Assembly: GCF_000743355.1 (NCBI RefSeq)
Contig: NZ_JQEI01000016.1
Coordinates: forward strand, 186,001-250,000
Length of the DNA stretch: 64,000 nucleotides
DNA from: Serratia sp. Ag1
GTDB taxonomy: Bacteria > Pseudomonadota > Gammaproteobacteria > Enterobacterales > Enterobacteriaceae
Direction of reading: 5' to 3'
Shown here: positions 56,210 to 64,000 of the stretch, piece by piece
Numbering within the stretch: the stretch's first letter is position 1
How the letters are laid out: every line of letters begins with the position of its first letter
Notes under the pieces: generated by a model
What the model saw: the letters and a program-made list of their open reading frames with translations, nothing else
What the model was told of the DNA's origin: nothing
Databases searched by the model: none
Made by a program: the position numbers and the translations under genes

Positions 56210-57268
56210 TTAGTGTTTTTGACATATCAGTAAGGTATGCCCGACCCCAAGGTTATCGAAGCGCTTTTCTACCTGGAAACCGGCCATTTCAAGATAACGA
56301 TAAAACTTCTCAACGCTATAAAAACGGCTATTGCCGTTCGCCATGCAGGTAAAGTAAAGCGATGAAGCATTCAGGCTGAACGAGGCGGCTTCAAATTTTT
56401 GCGCATCCCAGAACAGTTCCATGATGCACAGGTGTGCGCCCGGCTTCATCACGCTGCCGACCTTTTTCAACATGGTCACGATCTGTTCGGGCGAGAAGCA
56501 GTCAAGGAACTGGCTCATCCACCAGATATCAGCCTCGCCGGGTAGTGGTGAGTCGCTGAGCATATCGACCGCATGGAAACCGATGCGATGTGAGAATCCC
56601 GCTTGTTCAATATTCTCGCGCGCTAACGCAATTTGCTGCGGCAGGTCTAACAGGGTAATGCTGACGCGCTCATCATACTGGCAGCAACGGAGCGCCCATT
56701 TCCCGGTATTACCGCCAACGTCGTATATCATCTTGGGCTGGTTGGCAAAGATATGCGGCAGGGCGGCGTTAAAGGCCCCATCTGAATAGTAATGGTCAAA
56801 AGCGAACCAACTTTCACGTGCTGCCTGGGGTAATTGCGAGAGTGCAGGATAGATGGTTGGCCATTCGCCAAACACTTTCAAACCGGTGGGTTTACCTTCC
56901 TTTAGCGCCTGCTCTAAAGAAAACAGCCCCTGATAACAGACATCCTGGGTGAAATCCATATTCACCCGCGTCATGGTATCGTGGAGCAGAAAATGCCCAA
57001 CTTTGGCAATGAAGTAACATCCGTCTTTGTGGGTAACGATACGTCCGCTTAATCCCATATCCAGCAAAACGCTAACGGCATATTCATTCACGTTGCTGTT
57101 GGCGGTGATCTCTTCAAGGGAAGCGCCACACTTTCCTTGTTTATCCAGATAAGCCAGTACGCCAGTGTTGCGCAGACAAAGTGCGGTCTGAAACAGCATT
57201 GGCGCAAAAGCAATACGCTGTGCCTCAGTAATGGCATCGAGTGCACTGAGCGTGTCCTGTTCGTACAT
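56210..57268 (-). CDS. apeB: SAM-dependent methyltransferase ApeB
   Basis: A 352-residue methyltransferase with an N-terminal helical dimerisation region and a C-terminal Rossmann domain; IYDVGGNTGKWALR (about residue 190) binds SAM. It probably methylates the aryl head group. It is the first biosynthetic gene of the operon; apeC follows after 76 bases. Confidence 0.82.
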   Translation of the reverse strand: MYEQDTLSALDAITEAQRIAFAPMLFQTALCLRNTGVLAYLDKQGKCGASLEEITANSNVNEYAVSVLLDMGLSGRIVTHKDGCYFIAKVGHFLLHDTMTRVNMDFTQDVCYQGLFSLEQALKEGKPTGLKVFGEWPTIYPALSQLPQAARESWFAFDHYYSDGAFNAALPHIFANQPKMIYDVGGNTGKWALRCCQYDERVSITLLDLPQQIALARENIEQAGFSHRIGFHAVDMLSDSPLPGEADIWWMSQFLDCFSPEQIVTMLKKVGSVMKPGAHLCIMELFWDAQKFEAASFSLNASSLYFTCMANGNSRFYSVEKFYRYLEMAGFQVEKRFDNLGVGHTLLICQKH

Positions 57269-57306
57269 GTGTTAAACAACCTCTTAAACCGGGTACTGAT
57301 GGTGTT

Positions 57307-57328
57307 ATTGGGCCGTACTCGGCCCAAT
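57307..57328. terminator. Hairpin between lipoprotein gene and apeB
   Basis: A perfect 9-bp stem (ATTGGGCCG / CGGCCCAAT) with a 4-base loop. The T-run follows on the plus strand; on the minus strand, the direction of both genes, there is none. It may be an attenuator, an mRNA-stabilising hairpin or a barrier to antisense transcription. Confidence 0.55.
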
Positions 57329-57346
57329 TTTAATCAAGGCTAAAGA

Positions 57347-57736
57347 TTACAGCCCGGCACCTGCTGACAGGTTCAACTGAATATCTTTATCGAGATTGAG
57401 TACCCAACGGTTGTAACTCTTATGAATCTTGCCACCGGAGGATTGCAGATTGAGGCTGTTGGCGTAGTTGATGGAATAGCTGGTGGCGGAATACGTGACA
57501 CGAATTTCAGCCACGTGATCGCGCGTCTGCAAGCGGCCATTAATCACGCCTGGGCCTGCTTCGGTCATAATCCATTGGCGTTGAACGCCTGCTTTCAGAA
57601 TCGCGGTTCTTACCTGGGCGTCGGTATGGCCCGCGCTAACGGTAGTGTTGACCTGTGCGATCGGTGCGGTGCGCGAGCAGCCAGCCAAAGAGCCAACGAT
57701 AGCGAGAGCGACAAACCACTTGGCAGTTCTTTTCAT
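57347..57736 (-). CDS. Small lipoprotein at the head of the ape operon
   Basis: A 129-residue lipoprotein; the lipobox VGSLAGCS gives the lipidated Cys at about residue 20. The mature part has no recognisable enzyme motif. It precedes apeB on the same strand by 78 bases that contain a hairpin. Counting it, the locus holds 18 genes, the number lettered apeA-apeR elsewhere, so it may be ApeA; this is inference. A GGAG sequence lies before the start. Confidence 0.75.
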   Translation of the reverse strand: MKRTAKWFVALAIVGSLAGCSRTAPIAQVNTTVSAGHTDAQVRTAILKAGVQRQWIMTEAGPGVINGRLQTRDHVAEIRVTYSATSYSINYANSLNLQSSGGKIHKSYNRWVLNLDKDIQLNLSAGAGL

Positions 57737-57918
57737 AATACAATCTCCGTTTGTTCAAAGTGTACGTTCCAATTAAAATAACCAATAAAATCAACGGATT
57801 TAATTATTTATAATTACCGTCTATTATCTTCTATCATTTTAAAAGAAGTGATTATTATTCATACTCATCGTGGCTGGTCACGCGGTTAACGGGCTCTGGC
57901 TTGCCTGTCGCATACCCT

Positions 57919-57952
57919 CCGCCTTCCTGCAACTCGAATTATTTTGGGTATA
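57919..57952. repeat. ERIC end fragment beside a full ERIC
   Basis: CCGCCTTCCTGCAACTCGAA followed by TTATTTTGGGTATA is one 34-bp end of an ERIC. It faces the complete element 62 bases away in opposite orientation. Confidence 0.85.
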
Positions 57953-58014
57953 ACAGTTTAAAGTGGCTAAAATCGCGCGAGTGCGAGTAAATACCAGCAA
58001 TTAAAGCGAGTTTG

Positions 58015-58141
58015 TATACCCAAAATAATTCGAGTTGCTTGTAGGCGGCAACTGAATGAAGCCCCAGGAGCTTACTCAAGTAAGTGACTGGGGTGAGTGA
58101 AGGCAGCCAACACCCAAGCAACTTGAAGTATGACGGGTATA
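58015..58141. repeat. ERIC element 2 (127 bp)
   Basis: A full-length ERIC, starting TATACCCAAAATAATTCGAG and ending AACTTGAAGTATGACGGGTA plus TA, including the central inverted core. It has the same length as element 1 and runs in the opposite direction. Confidence 0.95.
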
Positions 58142-58764
58142 TATCAAAAAATGCTTCCTGAAAAATATGGTTACATGCTTTCCCCCATTCCGTCAACAGC
58201 GGCAACAATAAACAGTTTGCCCCAGGAACGGTATATCCTGCTGCTCAATCAGTAATAGATTGATAAGGGTTAAAATTTATCCAGGTGCTAAGTTTTTTTG
58301 CAAAACCTTTAGGTTGAAATAGCCATGAAGCCATATCAACGGGTATAGAGAAATATCCTAGGATATAGATTATGACGAGGTGAATAAGATAAGTCAGAGA
58401 TTCTCAGACTTCAGTCCAGAATGCCAAGTGTTATTAAAATGAGAATAGCAACGTTAAAAAGTAAGACTAATCCGCAAATATGGTTAAAAAAAAACCATTG
58501 CATCCTGTTGCATCCAGCAATGCTAAGCCTATCACATGCGCTGAAAAATAAGATTATTTGTTGTTCGACTCAAACTCTAGAGGTGGGTATACTGCCGCAA
58601 TAATCAGAGCTTGTAGGTTTAAAGTTATTTCATATTTGCAATCATAATAATATGACCTGCAAGTTACTATTAGAGTAATGATTTTGGCTTTTTGTTGATT
58701 AATCTATTGGCGCAAGCTATTCGAGCACTGCGTTATATTTTATGCCTGCTGTGGAACGGCCATA

Positions 58765-60519
58765 ATGACTGTTGATAACAAGAATGTGACATCTGTGGCA
58801 AAACAAAGCCGCAGCAAATATGGATTTTGGGCAGTGGCTATTATTCTGGTGATTTCTGCTGCTGTCTGGGGTGTTCAGCGATTTTTAATATTACCGCATC
58901 AGGTTTCTCCTCCTAAAGAACTGGTCTGGCAGAATGATTTACAGATAGATCTCCGCCACCCTGATGTACTCATCGAAAGCGAATCTTTGAGCCGGTTGCC
59001 CAAGGATCTGCTGGCGATCCCGTTTCTGCGCGACACTCTGACTGAGGATCTGGTTTTTTATTACCAAAACAATGCCGATCGTCTGGGCATTGTCGGTAGC
59101 CTGCGGCGGATTATCTTCGAGCATGAGTTAACGTTGCGCGATAATCTGCTGGAAACGCTCCTCGACCAACCGGCCAATATTGCGCTTTGGCATGATGAAC
59201 GCGGCAGGCTCGATCATTTTATGGCGGTGATTAAGCTGAGTGGATTAGCGCGCATGCTGGAGCCTTTGGCCAAGGTGGCGGCAGATGATACTCAACTGGA
59301 ACTGATGGATTTTGCCCCGTTCAAAGTCGGCAATGAGACGGTCTCGGTTTATCACCTGCGCTATGGTGGTAATAAATCGCTGTTGTTTGCCAGCCACGGC
59401 GACAATCTGTTGCTGTTTTCTGATATTGCCATGCTGTATGACCAGCAGGCTCCTTCACAGGACTCCTCGCAGGTCGCCAGCGCGTTGTTGAGTGGTGGCA
59501 CGCCCTGGCCGGAAAGTTTTGGCCTGAAAGCGCGTGATGCCGCCAGCGATAACGCTGCTGACAAGGCTAAAATGCCCCACCGTATTGCAGTCAGCGCCAA
59601 CTATCTCGGCTTCGGTTATCAGCGCTTTATCCCGGCGTTTGCCGGTATCCGTTTTGAGATGCAGCCGCAAGGCTGGGCGAGCTATCTGGCGCTGAACGAG
59701 CAGTCAGCGGCGGGTAATGCCACCTTTGATTTCAGCCCGGTCTGGAAAACCATGCCGATGGGGGCGAGTTTCTGTGTGGCGCTGCCAGTTTCGCAAAGCG
59801 TACCGGAATACCTGCTGCAACGGGTCGACGCTATCAGCGATAACGCCAACTCTGCTGAGCAGGCTGATGCCTCGTCGCTCGCCATGAGCGGGATCAGCGG
59901 TTTGTGCTGGTATCCTGATTCGCATCTTTATACGCCGCTGTTTGTCAGCCGATTAGAAAGCGCGGCAGATGCGCAGCTCGATAAAAAGCTCGCTGCACTG
60001 TTTGAGACGGTCATCGGTGCCAGAGAGAAACAGCCGGTTCCGGTAGTGGCGAGCACCAGGAATCAGGCCCTTCTGTGGCAGCGCGAGGTGAGTTCCCGCT
60101 ACGGTCAGTACCCGAGCAGTGAATCTGCGGTGCAGCAAAGCCTGGCGGGTAGCCGGTTCTTCCGGGTTAGTTTGGCGCGCCATGAGCAGACCTTGCTGTT
60201 TTCACTGGATGATAAGCTGGTGAACAAAGCCTTACAGACGCTGGATAAAAACTTCCCACCGATCGCCGATGTATTGCCGCAGCAGGCGGTGGTGCCGGTT
60301 TATATGGCTCCAGAAGCCTTATCTGGGCTGTTTAAACAGGAAGTGTTCGCCAGCCTGCCGAAGAACCTCGAGCCTATCTTCCATAACGCCGCTCAAACCC
60401 TGCTGTTACCCAAGTTGGCCGCTTTGGCCGGGCAGCAGAGTTATGCCTTGGTACTGCCTGCGAATACTGAAGTGGGGGCGGTCTGGCAATGGCTGCCACT
60501 GAAATGGCAGGGGCTATGA
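58765..60519 (+). CDS. yfaA: DUF2138 family protein YfaA
   Basis: A 584-residue protein with an N-terminal membrane anchor (about residues 20-42, [16 protein letters not shown]) and a large periplasmic part, as in DUF2138/YfaA. The function is unknown. It heads the yfaA-yfaT-yfaS operon, and its stop overlaps the yfaT start (ATGA). The yfa genes accompany a bacterial alpha-2-macroglobulin, so a role in periplasmic defence or envelope upkeep is the working view. Confidence 0.9.
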   Translation: MTVDNKNVTSVAKQSRSKYGFWAVAIILVISAAVWGVQRFLILPHQVSPPKELVWQNDLQIDLRHPDVLIESESLSRLPKDLLAIPFLRDTLTEDLVFYYQNNADRLGIVGSLRRIIFEHELTLRDNLLETLLDQPANIALWHDERGRLDHFMAVIKLSGLARMLEPLAKVAADDTQLELMDFAPFKVGNETVSVYHLRYGGNKSLLFASHGDNLLLFSDIAMLYDQQAPSQDSSQVASALLSGGTPWPESFGLKARDAASDNAADKAKMPHRIAVSANYLGFGYQRFIPAFAGIRFEMQPQGWASYLALNEQSAAGNATFDFSPVWKTMPMGASFCVALPVSQSVPEYLLQRVDAISDNANSAEQADASSLAMSGISGLCWYPDSHLYTPLFVSRLESAADAQLDKKLAALFETVIGAREKQPVPVVASTRNQALLWQREVSSRYGQYPSSESAVQQSLAGSRFFRVSLARHEQTLLFSLDDKLVNKALQTLDKNFPPIADVLPQQAVVPVYMAPEALSGLFKQEVFASLPKNLEPIFHNAAQTLLLPKLAALAGQQSYALVLPANTEVGAVWQWLPLKWQGL

Positions 60520-61172
60520 AGTTAACAGTGGTAAGGCTACGCGCGTTGTTCCTGCTGGGCATAACGCTGCTTTTCACCTGGCGGGCACAGGCTGAAACCC
60601 CGGTTGCGCCGCTTAATCCCGAGCAATCCAGTGTGTTTCGCGCCTGGTTTGTGCGCATTGCTGAAGAACAGTTGAATCAGGGGCCCAGTGCGCGCTGGTA
60701 TCAGCAGGACTGTGCCGGGCTGGTGCGGTTTGCCGCTAACGAATCGCTGAAAGTTCATGACAGCAAATGGCTGCGCGCGAACGGTTTATCCAATCGCTAT
60801 CTGCCGCCAGAGTTGACCATCACCCCACAGCAACGCCAGTTTGCCCAGCGCTGGCAGCAGGGGGGCGGCCAGCAAGGCCCTTATGTGGATGCAATCAAGC
60901 TGATTCAGTTCAATAGCCAACTGCTGGGCCGCAATCTGCATCAGGCACAACCCGGCGATCTGCTGTTTTTTGATCAAGGCGATGAGCAGCATTTGATGAT
61001 CTGGATGGGGCGTTATATTGCCTACCACACCGGAACAACCACCCCGACGGATAACGGAATGCGTGCGGTGAGCATGCAGCAATTGATGAAATGGAAGGAT
61101 ACCCGATGGATACCCGACGAATCGAACCCCAACTTCATTGGCATTTATCGCTTGGGCTTCCTGTCACGATGA
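60516..61172 (+). CDS. yfaT: DUF1175 family protein YfaT
   Basis: A 218-residue exported protein with signal peptide ending WRAQAETP. The body has [18 protein letters not shown] and a C-terminal [15 protein letters not shown], an NlpC/P60-like Cys/His placement that hints at a peptidase-type fold; this is inference. The start at 60516 overlaps the yfaA stop, and the stop overlaps the yfaS start by 4 bases, so the three are translationally coupled. Confidence 0.88.
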   Translation: MKLTVVRLRALFLLGITLLFTWRAQAETPVAPLNPEQSSVFRAWFVRIAEEQLNQGPSARWYQQDCAGLVRFAANESLKVHDSKWLRANGLSNRYLPPELTITPQQRQFAQRWQQGGGQQGPYVDAIKLIQFNSQLLGRNLHQAQPGDLLFFDQGDEQHLMIWMGRYIAYHTGTTTPTDNGMRAVSMQQLMKWKDTRWIPDESNPNFIGIYRLGFLSR

Positions 61173-64000
61173 AAAAATTACTCCGCCATTTTCTGCTCTG
61201 CTTGGGGCTATGGTTGCCGATGGCTTATGCACAGGCTGAAGATAGCCTGCCAGCGAGTGATTACTCGATCCCTAAACAATCCTTTTTCCTGCTTTCGGAC
61301 AGCAGTTTTGCCAGTGATGAAGTGGCAAAAGTGCGCCTGGAAGCCCCGGGGCGCGACTATCGTCGTTTTGAGGTGGAACAATACGGTGGGGTGGATATCC
61401 GGCTGTATCGGATCGAGAAACCGATGGAGTTCCTGAAGAAACAGAAGAACTTGCATCGCATCATGCTGGAAGGCCAGTACCAAGGCGAAGGCTTGTCCAA
61501 CACTCTGTCGTATCTGTGGGATAACTGGTACGGCAAATCGCGCCGCGTGATGCAGCGAGCCTTCTCCTTTGATACCCGGCAGGAAGTGACCAACGCGTTG
61601 CCGGAGCTGAAAATCGGCGAAGCTCTGGCTGAGCCGAGCAAATTCGTGGTTCAACCCCAGTTTGCCCCGCTGAAAAACTTGCCGCTGATTAGCCAATTCC
61701 GTTACCCGTTGTGGGATGCATTGCCGATCCAACCGCCAGAACAGGTCAAAATGGAAGGGTCATCCAGCCGCTTTATTGAACCATTGCCGGGTAACGTCTA
61801 TATCCCATTGGGCAAGTTGAAGCCGGGGTTATATCTGGTCGAAGCCTTGATTGGCAGCTACCGCGCCACTACGGTGGTGTTTGTGGCCAATACCGTGGCA
61901 TTAAGCAAAATTTCTGGCAATGAACTGCTGGTATGGACAGCTAACCGCCATGATGGTCAAGCGGTGGGCGGCAGCCAGATCCTGTGGAGCGATGGGTTGG
62001 GCATTTTGAACAGCGGCCAGACGGACAGCAATGGCCTGCTGAATCTGCGCCATATTGCGCCGGAGCGCTCCTATCTGTTGGGCGAAGACCGTGAAGGCGG
62101 GGTGTTTGTCTCAGAGAACTTTTATTACGACAGCGAGATTTACGACACCAAGCTGTATGCCTTTACCGATCGCCCATTGTACCGCCCTGGTGATTGGGTC
62201 GAGGTTAAACTGCTGGGGCGTGAATTCAAGAACGCGCTGGATTCTGTGGCGATCAAGCCTGCACCTGTGAGCCTGACCGTGCTGGATGCCAATGGGACGG
62301 AATTACAGACGCTCAACCTGCAGATCGATGGCAAATCGGGGGCGCAGGGGCGTTTCCAACTGCCAGAGAATGCAGTAGCAGGGGGATATGAACTCCGTAC
62401 TACCTATAACAATCAGGTCTATAGCAGTTCATTCCGCGTTGCCAGCTATCTCAAACCACATTTTGAAATCTCACTGGCGATGGCGAAAACTGATTTTCGC
62501 ACCAACGAGCCGGTAACCGGTGACATCGTGCTGCTCTACCCCGATGGCAAGCCTGTAGCCAATGCGCGGCTGGATCTTAGCTTGTATAGCCAGCAACTCT
62601 CGATGGTGAGCAACGATCTGCAATATCAGGGTAAATTTCCGGTTGCGCTGAAAACGGCACAACTGACTACCGATGATAAAGGCCATGCCAAGCTGGATCT
62701 GCCAGCGGTAGATAAGCCGAGCCGCTATCTGCTGACCATTTTTGCCAGCGATGGCGCGGCTTATCGGGTCAAAACCACCCGCGAGATCCTGATCGAGCGT
62801 GGGGCATCCCGCTATGAGATCGCGGCGCCAAGGCGTTTCAGCCAGGTTGGCGAAGAAGTCGCGTTCAGCTTCCGTAATGTGCAAGGTAACGACACCGCTC
62901 CGGCCAGCTATGAATGGCTGCGGTTGGAAGATCGCCAACTTGTAACTGCACCGCTCCAGGCAGCGGATCGGCCTTTCACCATTGCTTTTGAACAACCGGG
63001 TACTTACACCGTGACCCTGAGAAGTGAGCAGGGCATGATCCTGGGGGCGACCAGCCATACGGTCAGCGGTCCAGGTGAAAAAGCCGTACCAGGCAGCGTC
63101 GAGATCGTGATGGATAAAGGCCAATATCAGGTGGGTGAAGTTGCTCAGGCGTTGATCACTTTCCCGGAGCCGGTTGACCATGCGTTGCTGACGCTTGAAC
63201 GCGATAAGGTAGAAAAGGTTGCGCTGCTTGCCAGCGGTGCCGAATGGGTCAAACTGCAGCGCTTGAGCGAGACGCAGTATCTTGCGCATATCACCGTGCA
63301 GGAGAATTTTGCGCCTAACCTCACTTTCTCGGTTTTGTACAGCAAAGGCGGGCAATACAGCTTCCAGAATGCCGGTATTAAAGTCTCGATGCCCAGCATT
63401 GATATTGGTATCAAGACCGATAAAGCGGTTTACCAGCCGGGTGATGTGGTGACAGTGGCGCTGGATACCCAGTTTGCCGGTAAACCGGTGGCAGCTCACC
63501 TCACCGTGAGCGTGGTTGATGAAATGATCTATGCGTTGCAGCCAGAGATCGCCCCGACTATCGACCAGTTCTTCTATCATCCACGGCGCAATAATGTGCG
63601 CACCAGCGCCAGTTTGTCGTTTATCGCCTACGATTTGGCGTTGCCGGGCTCGCTCACTGCGCCTGGGCGCGCCAACCGTAGCGATCGCAGTGTTAAGGTG
63701 TTGGAACGTCCGCGCCGTGAGGATGTGGATACGGCGGCCTGGCAGCCGGATATTGTTACCGATGCCAACGGCAAAGCCTCTTTCAGCTTCAGCATGCCGG
63801 ATTCTCTGACCCGTTGGCGGATCACCGTACGTGCCCAGAATCCGCAGGGGCAGGTGGGGCAGAAACAGGGCTTTACCCGTTCGGAAAAACCGCTGTATCT
63901 GAAATGGAGTGGGGCGACGCAGTTCCGCCAAGGGGATCGCCCGCAGCCAGGGTTGTTTATCTTTAGCCAAAACAAGCAATCGGCACCGGTAGAACTGCGC
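61169..64000 (+). CDS. yfaS: Alpha-2-macroglobulin-like protein YfaS, 5' part
   Basis: An open frame of 944 codons from the ATG at 61169 to the window edge; the 3' end is missing (family members are about 1,500 residues). It has a signal peptide ([20 protein letters not shown]) and successive macroglobulin-type beta domains; [12 protein letters not shown] (about residue 330) and [10 protein letters not shown] (about 750) are typical MG-domain starts, and [13 protein letters not shown] near 875 precedes the core. YfaS-type proteins are periplasmic, anti-protease-like factors. A long antisense frame across it is not a gene. Confidence 0.92.
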   Translation, partial: MKKLLRHFLLCLGLWLPMAYAQAEDSLPASDYSIPKQSFFLLSDSSFASDEVAKVRLEAPGRDYRRFEVEQYGGVDIRLYRIEKPMEFLKKQKNLHRIMLEGQYQGEGLSNTLSYLWDNWYGKSRRVMQRAFSFDTRQEVTNALPELKIGEALAEPSKFVVQPQFAPLKNLPLISQFRYPLWDALPIQPPEQVKMEGSSSRFIEPLPGNVYIPLGKLKPGLYLVEALIGSYRATTVVFVANTVALSKISGNELLVWTANRHDGQAVGGSQILWSDGLGILNSGQTDSNGLLNLRHIAPERSYLLGEDREGGVFVSENFYYDSEIYDTKLYAFTDRPLYRPGDWVEVKLLGREFKNALDSVAIKPAPVSLTVLDANGTELQTLNLQIDGKSGAQGRFQLPENAVAGGYELRTTYNNQVYSSSFRVASYLKPHFEISLAMAKTDFRTNEPVTGDIVLLYPDGKPVANARLDLSLYSQQLSMVSNDLQYQGKFPVALKTAQLTTDDKGHAKLDLPAVDKPSRYLLTIFASDGAAYRVKTTREILIERGASRYEIAAPRRFSQVGEEVAFSFRNVQGNDTAPASYEWLRLEDRQLVTAPLQAADRPFTIAFEQPGTYTVTLRSEQGMILGATSHTVSGPGEKAVPGSVEIVMDKGQYQVGEVAQALITFPEPVDHALLTLERDKVEKVALLASGAEWVKLQRLSETQYLAHITVQENFAPNLTFSVLYSKGGQYSFQNAGIKVSMPSIDIGIKTDKAVYQPGDVVTVALDTQFAGKPVAAHLTVSVVDEMIYALQPEIAPTIDQFFYHPRRNNVRTSASLSFIAYDLALPGSLTAPGRANRSDRSVKVLERPRREDVDTAAWQPDIVTDANGKASFSFSMPDSLTRWRITVRAQNPQGQVGQKQGFTRSEKPLYLKWSGATQFRQGDRPQPGLFIFSQNKQSAPVELR

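Larger units (their letters stand above)
57737..58764. other. Gene-poor interval between ape and yfa operons
   Basis: About 1 kb of mostly AT-rich DNA between divergent transcription units. It contains an ERIC end fragment (57919-57952) and a complete ERIC (58015-58141). Short frames (for example 58421-58603) lack ribosome-binding sites and are not supported. Promoters for both operons must lie here, but none is outstanding. Confidence 0.6.

Noticed and set aside
57939-58208. 89-codon minus-strand frame
   Set aside because: Its body is translation of the ERIC repeat; a similar peptide appears at 12304-12537 from the other ERIC, so it is not a gene.
58421-58603. 60-codon plus-strand frame in the ape-yfa interval
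   Set aside because: No ribosome-binding site, AT-rich low-complexity composition and no recognisable features.
62471-63979. 502-codon antisense frame across yfaS
   Set aside because: It mirrors the strong codon bias of yfaS, has no protein-like features and lies opposite a well-supported gene.

Overview
The window reads as chromosome of an enteric gammaproteobacterium of the Serratia/Yersinia group. The first 9 kb keep the E. coli gene order exuT-uxaCA-ygjV-sstT-alx-ygjR-ygjP. ERIC repeats, a yybP-ykoY leader at alx, a chromosomal qnr with a LexA box and an aryl polyene cluster all fit a Serratia-like genome. The species assignment is inference; no rRNA or tRNA gene is present.

Layout. 1-12.5 kb: hexuronate catabolism (exuT 5' end, uxaC, uxaA), ygjV, sstT, the Mn/pH-responsive alx, a glutamine amidotransferase, ygjR, ygjP, rlmG and fadH with a FadR-like operator. 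12.8-23.5 kb: an ABC-F ATPase, a YtcJ-like amidohydrolase, an APC amine/amino-acid importer, a MocR regulator divergent from gabT-gabD, and an amino-acid permease. Together these look like an amine/GABA utilisation module. 23.5-29.3 kb: yfcF, a qnr-type pentapeptide protein, a MATE exporter with a KdgR-like operator, a DUF2913-like protein, a GPH sugar transporter with two KdgR-like operators, two perfect CRP palindromes and an unannotated 32-codon ORF.

29.5-42.2 kb is the most unusual part: a minus-strand fimbrial locus built like fimE-fimS-fimA. A FimB/FimE-type recombinase is followed by a 324-bp segment bounded by 19-bp inverted repeats (17/19 matching) that resemble the E. coli fim repeats. 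Its best promoter points away from fimA, so the sequence probably shows the OFF phase. Downstream come a FimA pilin, a terminator-like hairpin, a LuxR protein with a degenerate receiver, chaperone, usher, a second FimA, a tip adhesin, a minor pilin, a third FimA, an OmpR/RstA-type regulator, its histidine kinase and a second FimB/FimE-type recombinase. A 62-bp intergenic sequence recurs upstream of three of these genes.

42.6-57.7 kb: a complete aryl polyene (ape) pigment operon on the minus strand, with pervasive stop/start overlaps, preceded by a small lipoprotein gene. 57.7-64 kb: ERIC elements, then yfaA-yfaT-yfaS (DUF2138, DUF1175, bacterial alpha-2-macroglobulin-like), with yfaS cut by the window end.
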